Assembly: GCA_937912225.1 (NCBI GenBank)
Contig: CALDOJ010000042.1
Coordinates: 1 to 64,000 of the forward strand
Length of the DNA stretch: 64,000 bases
Source: Candidatus Woesearchaeota archaeon
GTDB lineage: Archaea > Nanobdellota > Nanobdellia > Woesearchaeales > GCA-2686295
Direction: 5' to 3'
The notes beneath the pieces were generated by a model, which was not told the DNA's origin, did no database searches, and saw nothing but the letters and a program-made list of their open reading frames with translations. The position numbers and the translations under genes were made by a program. The stretch's first letter is position 1. Each line of letters starts with the position of its first letter. Below are positions 32,733 through 39,753 of this stretch, piece by piece.

Positions 32733-33481
32733 CTTCTTGCCTCGTTCCACATTTTTTCAAAATAAATCCTATAAGATTTAGTTATGTTTTTATCTTTGAT
32801 TCTGATAGCTGCCGGAAATGGTGACATTGTTAATAAAATAGTTGTATCATTATATATATTTATTGTTGAAGGAGTTCCATAAGGTGAATATTTGGGTTTT
32901 GTATGTGGGAAAAAAGCCATTTCTTTTGATGATTTTCTTCTAGCTTCACTAAATATTATTCTTAGGATGATTCCTTTCTTGCTTCTTTTCTGATGAAGAT
33001 TTTCAAAGAACATTTTAGTTCTTTGATTGGCTGAAGGACTGTCTCCGCCTCCTATTACTAAAAATTCTTCTCCCTTTTTTAGTTCATTCATCATTTCTTT
33101 AAATGCGGTAGCTGCTCCTTTGTAACCTTTGAAAACTTCAACTTCTGTTTCTTCAATATGTTCTGAAAATAATTGATTTAGTTGTGGCATTAAGCCTTGT
33201 AGTTCTTCTTCTTTTTTCTTGAGTTCTTCTTCTTTTGATTTTAAATAATCTAATAATCTTTCTGGGTTAACTGCTTTGAAGTATTTCGTGTTTGCTTCGA
33301 TGTAGCTTGTTGCTAATCCTTTATCCATTAACTTATCTAGTAGTTCATAGATTTTTGAACTTGCAATTTTTGCTTTAGAAATTATTGGTCCTGCAGTTGC
33401 ATGACCTAATTGAAGTAATGCTTGATAAACTTTTATTTCTGACTTTGTCAAGCCTATTTCTTCTAATACTTCTAAGTTCAT
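32729..33481 (-). CDS. TrmB-family transcriptional regulator (module 2)
   Basis: 250 residues with the TrmB winged helix (LEEIGLTKSEIKVYQALLQLG, then ASSKIYELLDKLMDKGL), a Glu/Lys-rich coiled coil (about 80-100) and the effector domain (EVEVFKGYKGAATAF onward). It is the paralogue of the genes at 22149 and 44988. It diverges from the ubiquitin-like operon and is therefore its likely regulator, while being coupled downstream to HemK and the kinase. Confidence 0.9.
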   Translation of the reverse strand: MNLEVLEEIGLTKSEIKVYQALLQLGHATAGPIISKAKIASSKIYELLDKLMDKGLATSYIEANTKYFKAVNPERLLDYLKSKEEELKKKEEELQGLMPQLNQLFSEHIEETEVEVFKGYKGAATAFKEMMNELKKGEEFLVIGGGDSPSANQRTKMFFENLHQKRSKKGIILRIIFSEARRKSSKEMAFFPHTKPKYSPYGTPSTINIYNDTTILLTMSPFPAAIRIKDKNITKSYRIYFEKMWNEARR

Positions 33482-33501
33482 ATTTTTATTTAGCTTTATT
33501 T

Positions 33502-33577
33502 CTATATAAAACTTCCTATTCTACCACCTTGATGGGGGGCGAGTATTAATATACTCTGTAAGCATACCTATAGTATG
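33502..33577. promoter_or_regulatory. Divergent promoter of TrmB and the ubiquitin-like operon
   Basis: CTATATAAAACTT (33502-33514) is the minus-strand TATA, identical to module 1. A GC-rich patch at 33523-33539 follows, then GAGTAT-TAAT-ATACTC (33541-33556), a palindrome that includes the plus-strand TATA, and CATAC-CTATA-GTATG (33563-33577). The TyTCCA-N4-TGGAGA element of modules 1 and 3 is not recognisable here. Confidence 0.5.
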
Positions 33578-33608
33578 ACTGACATGAAAGAAACACGAGG
33601 TGATTTGA

Positions 33609-33779
33609 ATGAGTGAAATGAAACCAGCAGAATGTATTCAAAGATTAATGGCATTAGGACACATCCAGCCTGAGTATATGCGTGGTGGATTCGTTGGATA
33701 TAAAGACCGGACAGGAGCAATTTTCGCTTGTGATGAAGAAATCCTTGACTGGTTCCCGAAAGAAATGTACGCGAGGTAA
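33609..33779 (+). CDS. 56-residue microprotein at the head of the ubiquitin-like operon
   Basis: ATG at 33609, with GAGGTG six bases upstream, opens a 56-codon frame ending at 33779. The product begins MSEMKPAECIQRLMALGHI and ends DWFPKEMYAR; mixed composition, two Cys, no membrane helix. The strong ribosome site and the position directly after the promoter support it as real. Function unknown. Confidence 0.6.
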   Translation: MSEMKPAECIQRLMALGHIQPEYMRGGFVGYKDRTGAIFACDEEILDWFPKEMYAR

Positions 33780-33784
33780 TTCAA

Positions 33785-33865
33785 ATGACAAAAATATATT
33801 ACACATATGAAGAAATGATTGAAGAAAGAAAGATCGTAGGCGGACTTGAAGCAATGATGAGTTAA
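33785..33865 (+). CDS. 26-residue microprotein
   Basis: ATG at 33785 follows the previous stop by five bases, with GAGGTAATT as a ribosome site that overlaps the end of that gene. The 26-residue product is acidic and ends VGGLEAMMS. It may be a leader peptide or a small functional protein; the tight spacing suggests it is translated. Confidence 0.4.
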   Translation: MTKIYYTYEEMIEERKIVGGLEAMMS

Positions 33866-33882
33866 GGAGGTAAATAAAACAA

Positions 33883-33906
33883 CAAAAATCTAAAAATAGA
33901 TTTTTG
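33883..33906. repeat. Intergenic hairpin, CAAAAATCTA/TAGATTTTTG arms
   Basis: Perfect 10-bp arms around AAAA, followed by AGCTTA, the same trailing bases as the copies at 1-29. It lies inside the operon, 25 bases before the next start codon, so it may separate the microproteins from the downstream genes by partial termination or mRNA processing. Confidence 0.7.
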
Positions 33907-33930
33907 AGCTTAAAAATTGGAGGTTTTAAA

Positions 33931-34197
33931 ATGTCGAAATTTGATGCAGGTTATGATTTTATTGAATGGTATTCAGATGAAGAAGTAACTGAATTATACA
34001 AGGATAGAGTAAGCACTGCGCTAGAAAGAGCCAAAGAAGGAAAGCTTGAATCTTCTCTTGCTTTTATGGAAGATGCAGCTTATTATAGTGGTGTTTTACA
34101 AGAAAGACAAGTTCCGCATGAAGATTTAGATTATGATGCATTCAAACAAGTGATATCTGGTACTTTGGAAATTCAAATAAAAAAACATCTTAGTTAG
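33931..34197 (+). CDS. Uncharacterised 88-residue protein in the ubiquitin-like operon
   Basis: Start at the ATG at 33931, nine bases after GGAGG. The product is acidic and helical (SDEEVTELYKDRVSTALERAKEGKLESSLAFMEDAAYYSGVL), possibly a three- or four-helix bundle. No family recognised. It is the third small gene between the promoter and the receiver-domain gene. Confidence 0.6.
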   Translation: MSKFDAGYDFIEWYSDEEVTELYKDRVSTALERAKEGKLESSLAFMEDAAYYSGVLQERQVPHEDLDYDAFKQVISGTLEIQIKKHLS

Positions 34198-34283
34198 GAG
34201 AATCATCAAAGAGTTGTTGATGATGTTTCGTCAACATTGGTTTAAGAAAACAATCATTTTACAATTAGTACGGAGGTACAAAA

Positions 34284-34823
34284 ATGACAATTGATGAAAA
34301 ACTCAAACAAACAAACATAACAAGAATATTGGTGGTAGATGATACGCCAGAAAATCTTGTTGCTGCAAAGAATTACTTTGAAAATTTAGATGTGAAAGTT
34401 GATTATGCAACAAATGGTGTTTCTGCAATTGAAAAAATAACCCAATCATATGAAGAAAAAGATGTTTATTCATTGTTACTAAGCGATCTTCAAATGGAAG
34501 AACGAAACAGCGGATTAGATGTTGTTAGAGAAGGGTCAAAATACTTGATTCCAAGTTTTATAGTAACTGGTAGAAACTATGATCAACCACATAATCATCA
34601 CGGACCTTCAACTCAAATAGAACCTTACTTAGGCTCGATTGCAGGGAAAAAAGAAGATGAAAACATTTGGATGCAAGTATTAGAAAAAGTAGTTGATAAT
34701 ATATCTGAAGGTGAAGGAACTCCATTTTACAAAGCACTTTCAAGATACAGAAGTTACATTGGTGGCATGTCTGAAAATATTGCTGACTTAAGTATGACGC
34801 GATTTAATCATTTGAAAAGATAA
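34284..34823 (+). CDS. Stand-alone response-regulator receiver protein
   Basis: 179 residues. Residues 13-125 form a CheY-like receiver: acidic pair D19-D20 in ILVVDD, phospho-acceptor D68 in LLLSDLQM, and T95 in FIVTG; a Lys follows near 122. No DNA-binding or enzymatic output domain is present; the C-terminal 50 residues are helical. A His-rich N-HH-G insertion near 104 is unusual. GGAGG precedes the ATG. It is placed immediately before the ubiquitin-like gene, so phosphorylation could gate the pathway. A second such protein lies at 45931. Confidence 0.8.
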   Translation: MTIDEKLKQTNITRILVVDDTPENLVAAKNYFENLDVKVDYATNGVSAIEKITQSYEEKDVYSLLLSDLQMEERNSGLDVVREGSKYLIPSFIVTGRNYDQPHNHHGPSTQIEPYLGSIAGKKEDENIWMQVLEKVVDNISEGEGTPFYKALSRYRSYIGGMSENIADLSMTRFNHLKR

Positions 34824-34846
34824 AAAATAATCTTAGGAGGATAAAA

Positions 34847-35218
34847 ATGAAACAACCCAAAATAGAACAAACAACAAAACCCTTAGAAAGTTTAGAAGAT
34901 AAATTGCCCTTAGTTTTAGAAGTGATTCCAGGACAAGCAAGTGAAGGACTAGTAGATATTTATGATGTTGGAACTTATGCAGGAGTTTCAGTAAATCAAC
35001 TTGTACAAAATTCATTAAAGAAAGATTGGAGTCTTGAAGACCAACAAATCTTAGGAGATATTAACTATCAATTAAGTGAAGGAAAAATTCTATACAAAGG
35101 TCAAGAAGTACAGTCAAACATCATGGATTATGCAGTAAAAGAAACAACTGCAGAAGGAGAAGATTATCTATATGTAAGATTAAAAGTAATAAAACCTCAA
35201 GAAGGAGGACTTCAATAA
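34847..35218 (+). CDS. Ubiquitin-like modifier with C-terminal GG-LQ
   Basis: 123 residues. From about residue 20 the pattern fits a beta-grasp fold: a first strand LPLVLEVI, a second DIYDVGTYAG, the SVNQLVQNSL helix, then ILYKGQEV---IMDYAV ending DYLYVRLKVI, which lines up with ubiquitin's LIFAGKQLEDGRTLSDYNI ... LHLVLRL. The end reads P-Q-E-G120-G121-L-Q: a di-glycine followed by two residues that a peptidase would have to trim. A 20-residue N-terminal extension is disordered in appearance. AGGAGG precedes the ATG. The JAB, E1 and E2-like genes of the same operon make it the modifier of the system. Confidence 0.8.
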   Translation: MKQPKIEQTTKPLESLEDKLPLVLEVIPGQASEGLVDIYDVGTYAGVSVNQLVQNSLKKDWSLEDQQILGDINYQLSEGKILYKGQEVQSNIMDYAVKETTAEGEDYLYVRLKVIKPQEGGLQ

Positions 35219-35255
35219 AATTTCAAAGAATTAAAAATACTTATGGGAAATTAAA

Positions 35256-36458
35256 ATGAAAGAATTGCTTGAATCAGATAATTTTTATGCAAAATCAGGA
35301 TTTTTATATTTGCCATTAAAGTTAGATTCAGAAATAAAAACTGATTTAGAGCATGAATTAAAACCTGAAAGTTTAATTGCAAGATTCAAAAGTTTAGATT
35401 TTTTATCTAGAGACGAACCAGAAACAAATGAATTATTCTTAGAAAAGAATGGACAAACGTTTGTGAAAGGAATAAATATTCTTTCTTTAATAGAAACTTA
35501 TGAATCATTAGAACCAAGAGATTATGAAAAAAAAAGAACCTCTCTTCTTAAAAAATATTCTTTTAATCCAGAAACAAAAGTACATATAGATTCAGCTCTT
35601 GAAACAATTGTTTTTGAAGTAATGCCTTATTTTATTAAAACAAATAAAGGCTTAGAAAGAAAACGAATTGACAAAAAAGGTATTATTGATTTAATTAATG
35701 AAAAAGAAATAATACCTCAAGAATACTTTAGTAAGGCAGAAAAATTATATGATTTATCAAGCTTAAGAAATAAGATTGAAGCTTTAGAAAAAGATGATTT
35801 GCAATTAAAATTACCTAAAGAAGAAATTATTTCTCCAAATAAATTTAGAACATGGTTTGATAAAACTCTTGAATCATTTATTTTAAGTAAAGAAATTGAT
35901 TTTTTGAAGAGTGAATTAGATGAGCGGTCTGAACTTGCAAAAAATAATAAACAGTATTTAGCAACAATATTATATTTAAAAGATAAAGCTAGTTTAGAAA
36001 TTGAAGGTTTTGGATTTTATGAACAAGGTGATGGATATATGGTTTATAAACATACTGGCCCTTATGCTTTAAAAGATTTTGATGGGAAAATCTATCGATT
36101 TGAAGATTGTAAAGTTGGAATGAAAGTTGCAGATGACCATATATATTCTCCAGCAGTATTGAATAATTATAAACATCCATTTCTTGAATACAGCCGTTCA
36201 AATCAAACGATTTGTTTAGGGCATGCCAAAATACCAAGAGAGTTCTCAAAGAAGAATTTAATCAAAGCGTTTGAAATCGGCCTTGGCGTAATATTACAAG
36301 GTTATACTAATGAACGTAACTTTGGCGGATATAACCGGTTAGATGGCAGAGTACATCATGGTGATGCTAGAGAAACTTTTTATGAATATAAAATATTAAG
36401 AACCGACCCACAAATAATATCTGGAGAGCTAGAAATCACAAACGATTTCATACAATAA
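35256..36458 (+). CDS. Predicted E2-like conjugating protein
   Basis: 400 residues. The C-terminal part (about 250-400) contains YSPAVLNNYKHPFL ending in N-Q-T-I-C320-L-G: the H307-P308 ... C-L pattern resembles the HPN...ICL active site of E2 enzymes, with a His-Cys gap of 13 residues (10 in common E2s). An amphipathic helix (NLIKAFEIGLGVILQGY) follows, as in the UBC fold. The first 230 residues are a helical extension unlike any E2 I know. Cys320 is the predicted thioester residue. The operon context is the main support; structure prediction would settle it. Confidence 0.55.
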   Translation: MKELLESDNFYAKSGFLYLPLKLDSEIKTDLEHELKPESLIARFKSLDFLSRDEPETNELFLEKNGQTFVKGINILSLIETYESLEPRDYEKKRTSLLKKYSFNPETKVHIDSALETIVFEVMPYFIKTNKGLERKRIDKKGIIDLINEKEIIPQEYFSKAEKLYDLSSLRNKIEALEKDDLQLKLPKEEIISPNKFRTWFDKTLESFILSKEIDFLKSELDERSELAKNNKQYLATILYLKDKASLEIEGFGFYEQGDGYMVYKHTGPYALKDFDGKIYRFEDCKVGMKVADDHIYSPAVLNNYKHPFLEYSRSNQTICLGHAKIPREFSKKNLIKAFEIGLGVILQGYTNERNFGGYNRLDGRVHHGDARETFYEYKILRTDPQIISGELEITNDFIQ

Positions 36459-36459
36459 A

Positions 36460-37668
36460 ATGGTAACGCTACAAGAACTAAGAACTGAACGAGCAAAAAA
36501 GAAAGAAAAGTCTCATCTCAGAATTACTTCTATGGATAGAATTCTAGCAATTATTAAGTCTTCTGATCGAAGTTTGGTTGAATTGTTTCAATCAGAGAAG
36601 GATTACAATGTTAGACGATTATCTGATTCAGATAAACCAGGATTAGTCATTGAGCCTTTTTTATTAGTTGATGAAGAAAAGTTTTCATTAGCTGAAGAGT
36701 TACAAGAAAAAAGTAATCCTTACTATGAATTTTCAAATGATGTATTTGAACTTGGAGTATCTCATCAACTATACAAGTTGAACTCCGAAATACCAAGTGA
36801 AGTTTTAGAAAAGAATAATCTTGTATCACTCGTATATTATGAACTTTCAAAAATTGAGTTAAAAAAACTAAGATCGACAAAAAGAAAACTAACAAAACAA
36901 ATTAAAGAAAAACAAGTTGATGATAGATTATTATTATCTGATTTTTGTCGTTTTATAGGAGTTAATTATGTTTCTGATGAAGAGAAGTTTCAAACTTCTA
37001 TTAAAGAGAAACTAAAATTAGATTATTTGAGAAAGTATTATTTTTCAAAAGAAGAATGTCCAGCTAATCAAGGTTTTAAAGTTGGAGACGAAATTATTAT
37101 GAATTCAGCAGCCAATAAGGAGTATAAATATACTAAAGAAGGAAGTAAAGGAAAAATAATTGGTTTTGATAGTGTGAGAAGAGCAATTGTAAAATTTTCA
37201 TATCTTACAAACAGTTCAAGTCAAAATACTTATGATGTAGGAACTAATTATATGAAACTACAAACTCCAAGAAGAAATTCAATTGCTAGTAGAGGCGAAT
37301 CAATGGATGATGTTGTTAGAGAAATAATTGGTATCGTTGAAAGAACAGATTATGGTTTTGCAAAAGAATTTGGTTTTTCAAACACTGAGTGGAAAACATC
37401 AAAACACTTTGGAACTTTAGAAGGTAAAATTAAAACAAAGCTTTCAAAAAAAGGAGAAGAGGTTTTTTCAGAATACAAAATAGTTGATTTGAATTCAAGC
37501 TATAATTTACCAATTAATGTTTACAATTCAATGATGAAAGGTAATCTTGAACAAATTAGAGCGGCATATTTTTCAGAGTTTGTAAAAGAAGAACAAAAAG
37601 AAATGAACAAAGTTGTTGAAGAAATCAAAACAGCAAATTCATACATTCAACTCATAGAAGCAAAATAA
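36460..37668 (+). CDS. Uncharacterised coiled-coil protein with SH3/KOW-like segment
   Basis: 402 residues, one base after the E2-like stop codon. A central stretch (about 208-255: FKVGDEIIMNS, then TKEGSKGKIIGF and RAIVKFSYL) has the strand pattern of an SH3-like or KOW barrel. It is flanked by charged helices, with a coiled coil near 135-155 and another at the C-terminus. There is no RING zinc site. Its place between E2-like and ClpX-like genes suggests an adaptor or target-recognition role, which is inference. Confidence 0.6.
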   Translation: MVTLQELRTERAKKKEKSHLRITSMDRILAIIKSSDRSLVELFQSEKDYNVRRLSDSDKPGLVIEPFLLVDEEKFSLAEELQEKSNPYYEFSNDVFELGVSHQLYKLNSEIPSEVLEKNNLVSLVYYELSKIELKKLRSTKRKLTKQIKEKQVDDRLLLSDFCRFIGVNYVSDEEKFQTSIKEKLKLDYLRKYYFSKEECPANQGFKVGDEIIMNSAANKEYKYTKEGSKGKIIGFDSVRRAIVKFSYLTNSSSQNTYDVGTNYMKLQTPRRNSIASRGESMDDVVREIIGIVERTDYGFAKEFGFSNTEWKTSKHFGTLEGKIKTKLSKKGEEVFSEYKIVDLNSSYNLPINVYNSMMKGNLEQIRAAYFSEFVKEEQKEMNKVVEEIKTANSYIQLIEAK

Positions 37669-37686
37669 GACTGTAAGAAAATAAGA

Positions 37687-37704
37687 CGCTAACTTCAATT
37701 AGCG
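37687..37704 (+). promoter_or_regulatory. Intercistronic hairpin before the ClpX-like gene
   Basis: CGCTAA (37687-37692) and TTAGCG (37699-37704) form a perfect 6-bp stem with a CTTCAA loop; GGGAG, the ribosome site for the ATPase gene, follows at once. The stem could mark an mRNA processing point or adjust the ratio of ATPase to upstream proteins. Confidence 0.45.
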
Positions 37705-37718
37705 GGAGCTATAAAAAA

Positions 37719-38834
37719 ATGGTAGATGAAAGAATGTTTCATGAAACAAGAAGTAGAATTGATGAAAAAGTTCATGGTTTAAAACAAGAGAACAATGCTG
37801 AAGCAATACAGCCAATACTGGAATTTAACCAAATACCAACTGAGATAAAAGCACAGTTGGACGAGTATATAATTGGTCAGGAAGAAGGTAAAAAAGTGTT
37901 GTCAACAGCAATTGCGTTTCATTATAAAAGACTTGGAACTGCAATAAAAAAAGAACTGGCTGAAAACGGTGGAGATGTAGAAAAAGCATTGAAAAACACT
38001 AACACTCCAAAAGCAAATATCTTAATTGTGGGTCCTAGTGGATGTGGAAAAACATATACTTCAGAAACAGCATCGAATTTGGTAGGAGTTCCATTTATAA
38101 CTCAAGATATGACTAAGTTTACTGAAGCTGGATATGTAGGTCAAGACACCTCAACTATTCTTTCAGACTTGCTAATTGCTGCGAATGGAAATCCTCTTCT
38201 TGCTCAGATGGGAATTGTTTACTTGGATGAAATAGATAAAATTACAAGTTCTCCTTCAATTGGGAGAGATGTAAGTGGACGAGGAGTTCAAAATGGTTTA
38301 TTAAAAATTGTTGAAGGAGTTGACAACTATGTTGATATGGGAGGAGAAAAAGTAAATATTTCAACAAAACACGTCTTATTCATTGCAAGTGGAGCTTATG
38401 AAAATTTGGATTTGATAGTTAAGAATCGAATGCAAAGACAAGGAATTGATTCGGGTGAGCGATGGGAAGATTACTTGTTGACTTCTGATATGGTTAATTA
38501 TGGAATGGAGAGACAACTAATGGGACGATTTCCTGTAAGAGTTGTGTACAATCCACTTACAAGTCAAAACTTAGTTGATATTATGAGGGAAAGTAAAAAC
38601 AGTCCACTACATGCATATACAGATGATTTCAAAGTTTGGGGAATTGATCTGGATGTAAAACCTGGAGCGTTAGAAATAATTGCTGACTATGCAGAACTGG
38701 AAGGAACAGGAGCAAGAGGACTAACAAGCATTTTCAACAGAGTATTGCTAGATGACATGTTCAAATTGCCAGGCACTTATGAAGGAACTCTTGAAATAAA
38801 CAAAGAATATGTTGAAGCGAGGTTAAAAAAATGA
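37719..38834 (+). CDS. ClpX-like AAA+ unfoldase without zinc domain or IGF tripeptide
   Basis: 371 residues. The ClpX/HslU core is clear: IPTEIKAQLDEYIIGQEEGKK start, Walker A GPSGCGKT at 105-112, pore loop GYVG near 138-141, Walker B VYLDEIDK at 167-174, the DVSGRGVQNGLLKIVEG segment and sensor 2 GARGL at 331-335. The N-terminal zinc-binding domain is absent. Where ClpX carries the ClpP-docking IGF tripeptide, this protein reads QGIDSGERW. It is thus likely to unfold or remodel targets without ClpP. Archaea do not normally have ClpX. It overlaps the JAB gene by four bases. Confidence 0.88.
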   Translation: MVDERMFHETRSRIDEKVHGLKQENNAEAIQPILEFNQIPTEIKAQLDEYIIGQEEGKKVLSTAIAFHYKRLGTAIKKELAENGGDVEKALKNTNTPKANILIVGPSGCGKTYTSETASNLVGVPFITQDMTKFTEAGYVGQDTSTILSDLLIAANGNPLLAQMGIVYLDEIDKITSSPSIGRDVSGRGVQNGLLKIVEGVDNYVDMGGEKVNISTKHVLFIASGAYENLDLIVKNRMQRQGIDSGERWEDYLLTSDMVNYGMERQLMGRFPVRVVYNPLTSQNLVDIMRESKNSPLHAYTDDFKVWGIDLDVKPGALEIIADYAELEGTGARGLTSIFNRVLLDDMFKLPGTYEGTLEINKEYVEARLKK

Positions 38835-39736
38835 ATCGATTAGAAAGTTTATCTGGAATTGGACAAAAAGAGTTAGAAGAACTAACTTTAGAAAGTTTAC
38901 CAACACAAATTCAAATAACAGAGTATGCAAAAAGTAAAGCATACAAGGTGAATGAACTTGTAAAAGAACAGTACAAATCTAGCTATGAATGGTACGGATT
39001 CACTATTGCACATATTGATAATCCTGACTTAATAGTTGATATTGGAATTGGAAAAAATGCAGATAACCAACTAGCGTATACAAAAATTGGTTCTGAAGCA
39101 ATTGAAGAATATCAAAGCTCTTTAGAAGATGGACTGGTAATTAATGGATGGATTCATTCACATGGAGATTTAGGTTATCAACATTTTTCAGGAACAGATG
39201 ATAAAAATCAGATAACTGTATTAAATTATGTAACGACGCTTTTAAGAAAACCCATAAGAAAAAAAGAAGTTGATGTAAAAGATTTATCTTTGCTCATTGA
39301 AGGTGAATATCAAAAATCTGATTTGAAAAAAGGAACTGTTTCAATTGTTACAGATAAACCAATAAGTAGTGCTCGTTTTTATGAAACTATTATGGGGGGT
39401 TTTTCTTATGCAATAGTTATTGGTGATGAAGGATGGCATGAACAAGAAATTTATCATAAAGAAAGGTCAATGATATCTGGAAAAGAAAATTTGTTCAAAG
39501 TAACACCTGAGTCAATTTCAGTAGTGAAGACTGATGATTATTTAACGCGAAAAGAGATTAATGCTTTGAAAAAAGAGGTTAAAGAAAAAATAACTCCTCC
39601 AAGTTATATTGGTTATAATTATGGATTTTCTTGGTATGAGAAACATTTTGGAAGTGGTTATTCTGGTTTAGGATATTGGAATAAATCTAAAACTAAAACC
39701 AAAACTAAATCAAAAAAAAGAACTACTAAAAAATAG
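38831..39736 (+). CDS. JAB/JAMM metallopeptidase
   Basis: 301 residues. The metal site is visible: Glu53 in YEWYGF, H109-S-H111, then S120-G-T-D123 in HFSGTDD. The gap between the second His and the Ser is eight residues, one more than the usual JAMM spacing. JAB peptidases trim the tails of ubiquitin-like precursors and remove the modifier from targets, which fits the GG-LQ end of the Ubl. The C-terminal 25 residues are a Lys/Thr-rich tail. The start codon overlaps the end of the ClpX-like gene as ATGA. Confidence 0.85.
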   Translation: MNRLESLSGIGQKELEELTLESLPTQIQITEYAKSKAYKVNELVKEQYKSSYEWYGFTIAHIDNPDLIVDIGIGKNADNQLAYTKIGSEAIEEYQSSLEDGLVINGWIHSHGDLGYQHFSGTDDKNQITVLNYVTTLLRKPIRKKEVDVKDLSLLIEGEYQKSDLKKGTVSIVTDKPISSARFYETIMGGFSYAIVIGDEGWHEQEIYHKERSMISGKENLFKVTPESISVVKTDDYLTRKEINALKKEVKEKITPPSYIGYNYGFSWYEKHFGSGYSGLGYWNKSKTKTKTKSKKRTTKK

Positions 39737-39753
39737 TTTTGTAAGAGGTAAAA

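Noticed and set aside
32217..32750. Longer HemK-like start at 32750
   Set aside because: It lies within the TrmB coding sequence, while the ATG at 32732 forms a clean ATGA overlap with the TrmB stop.
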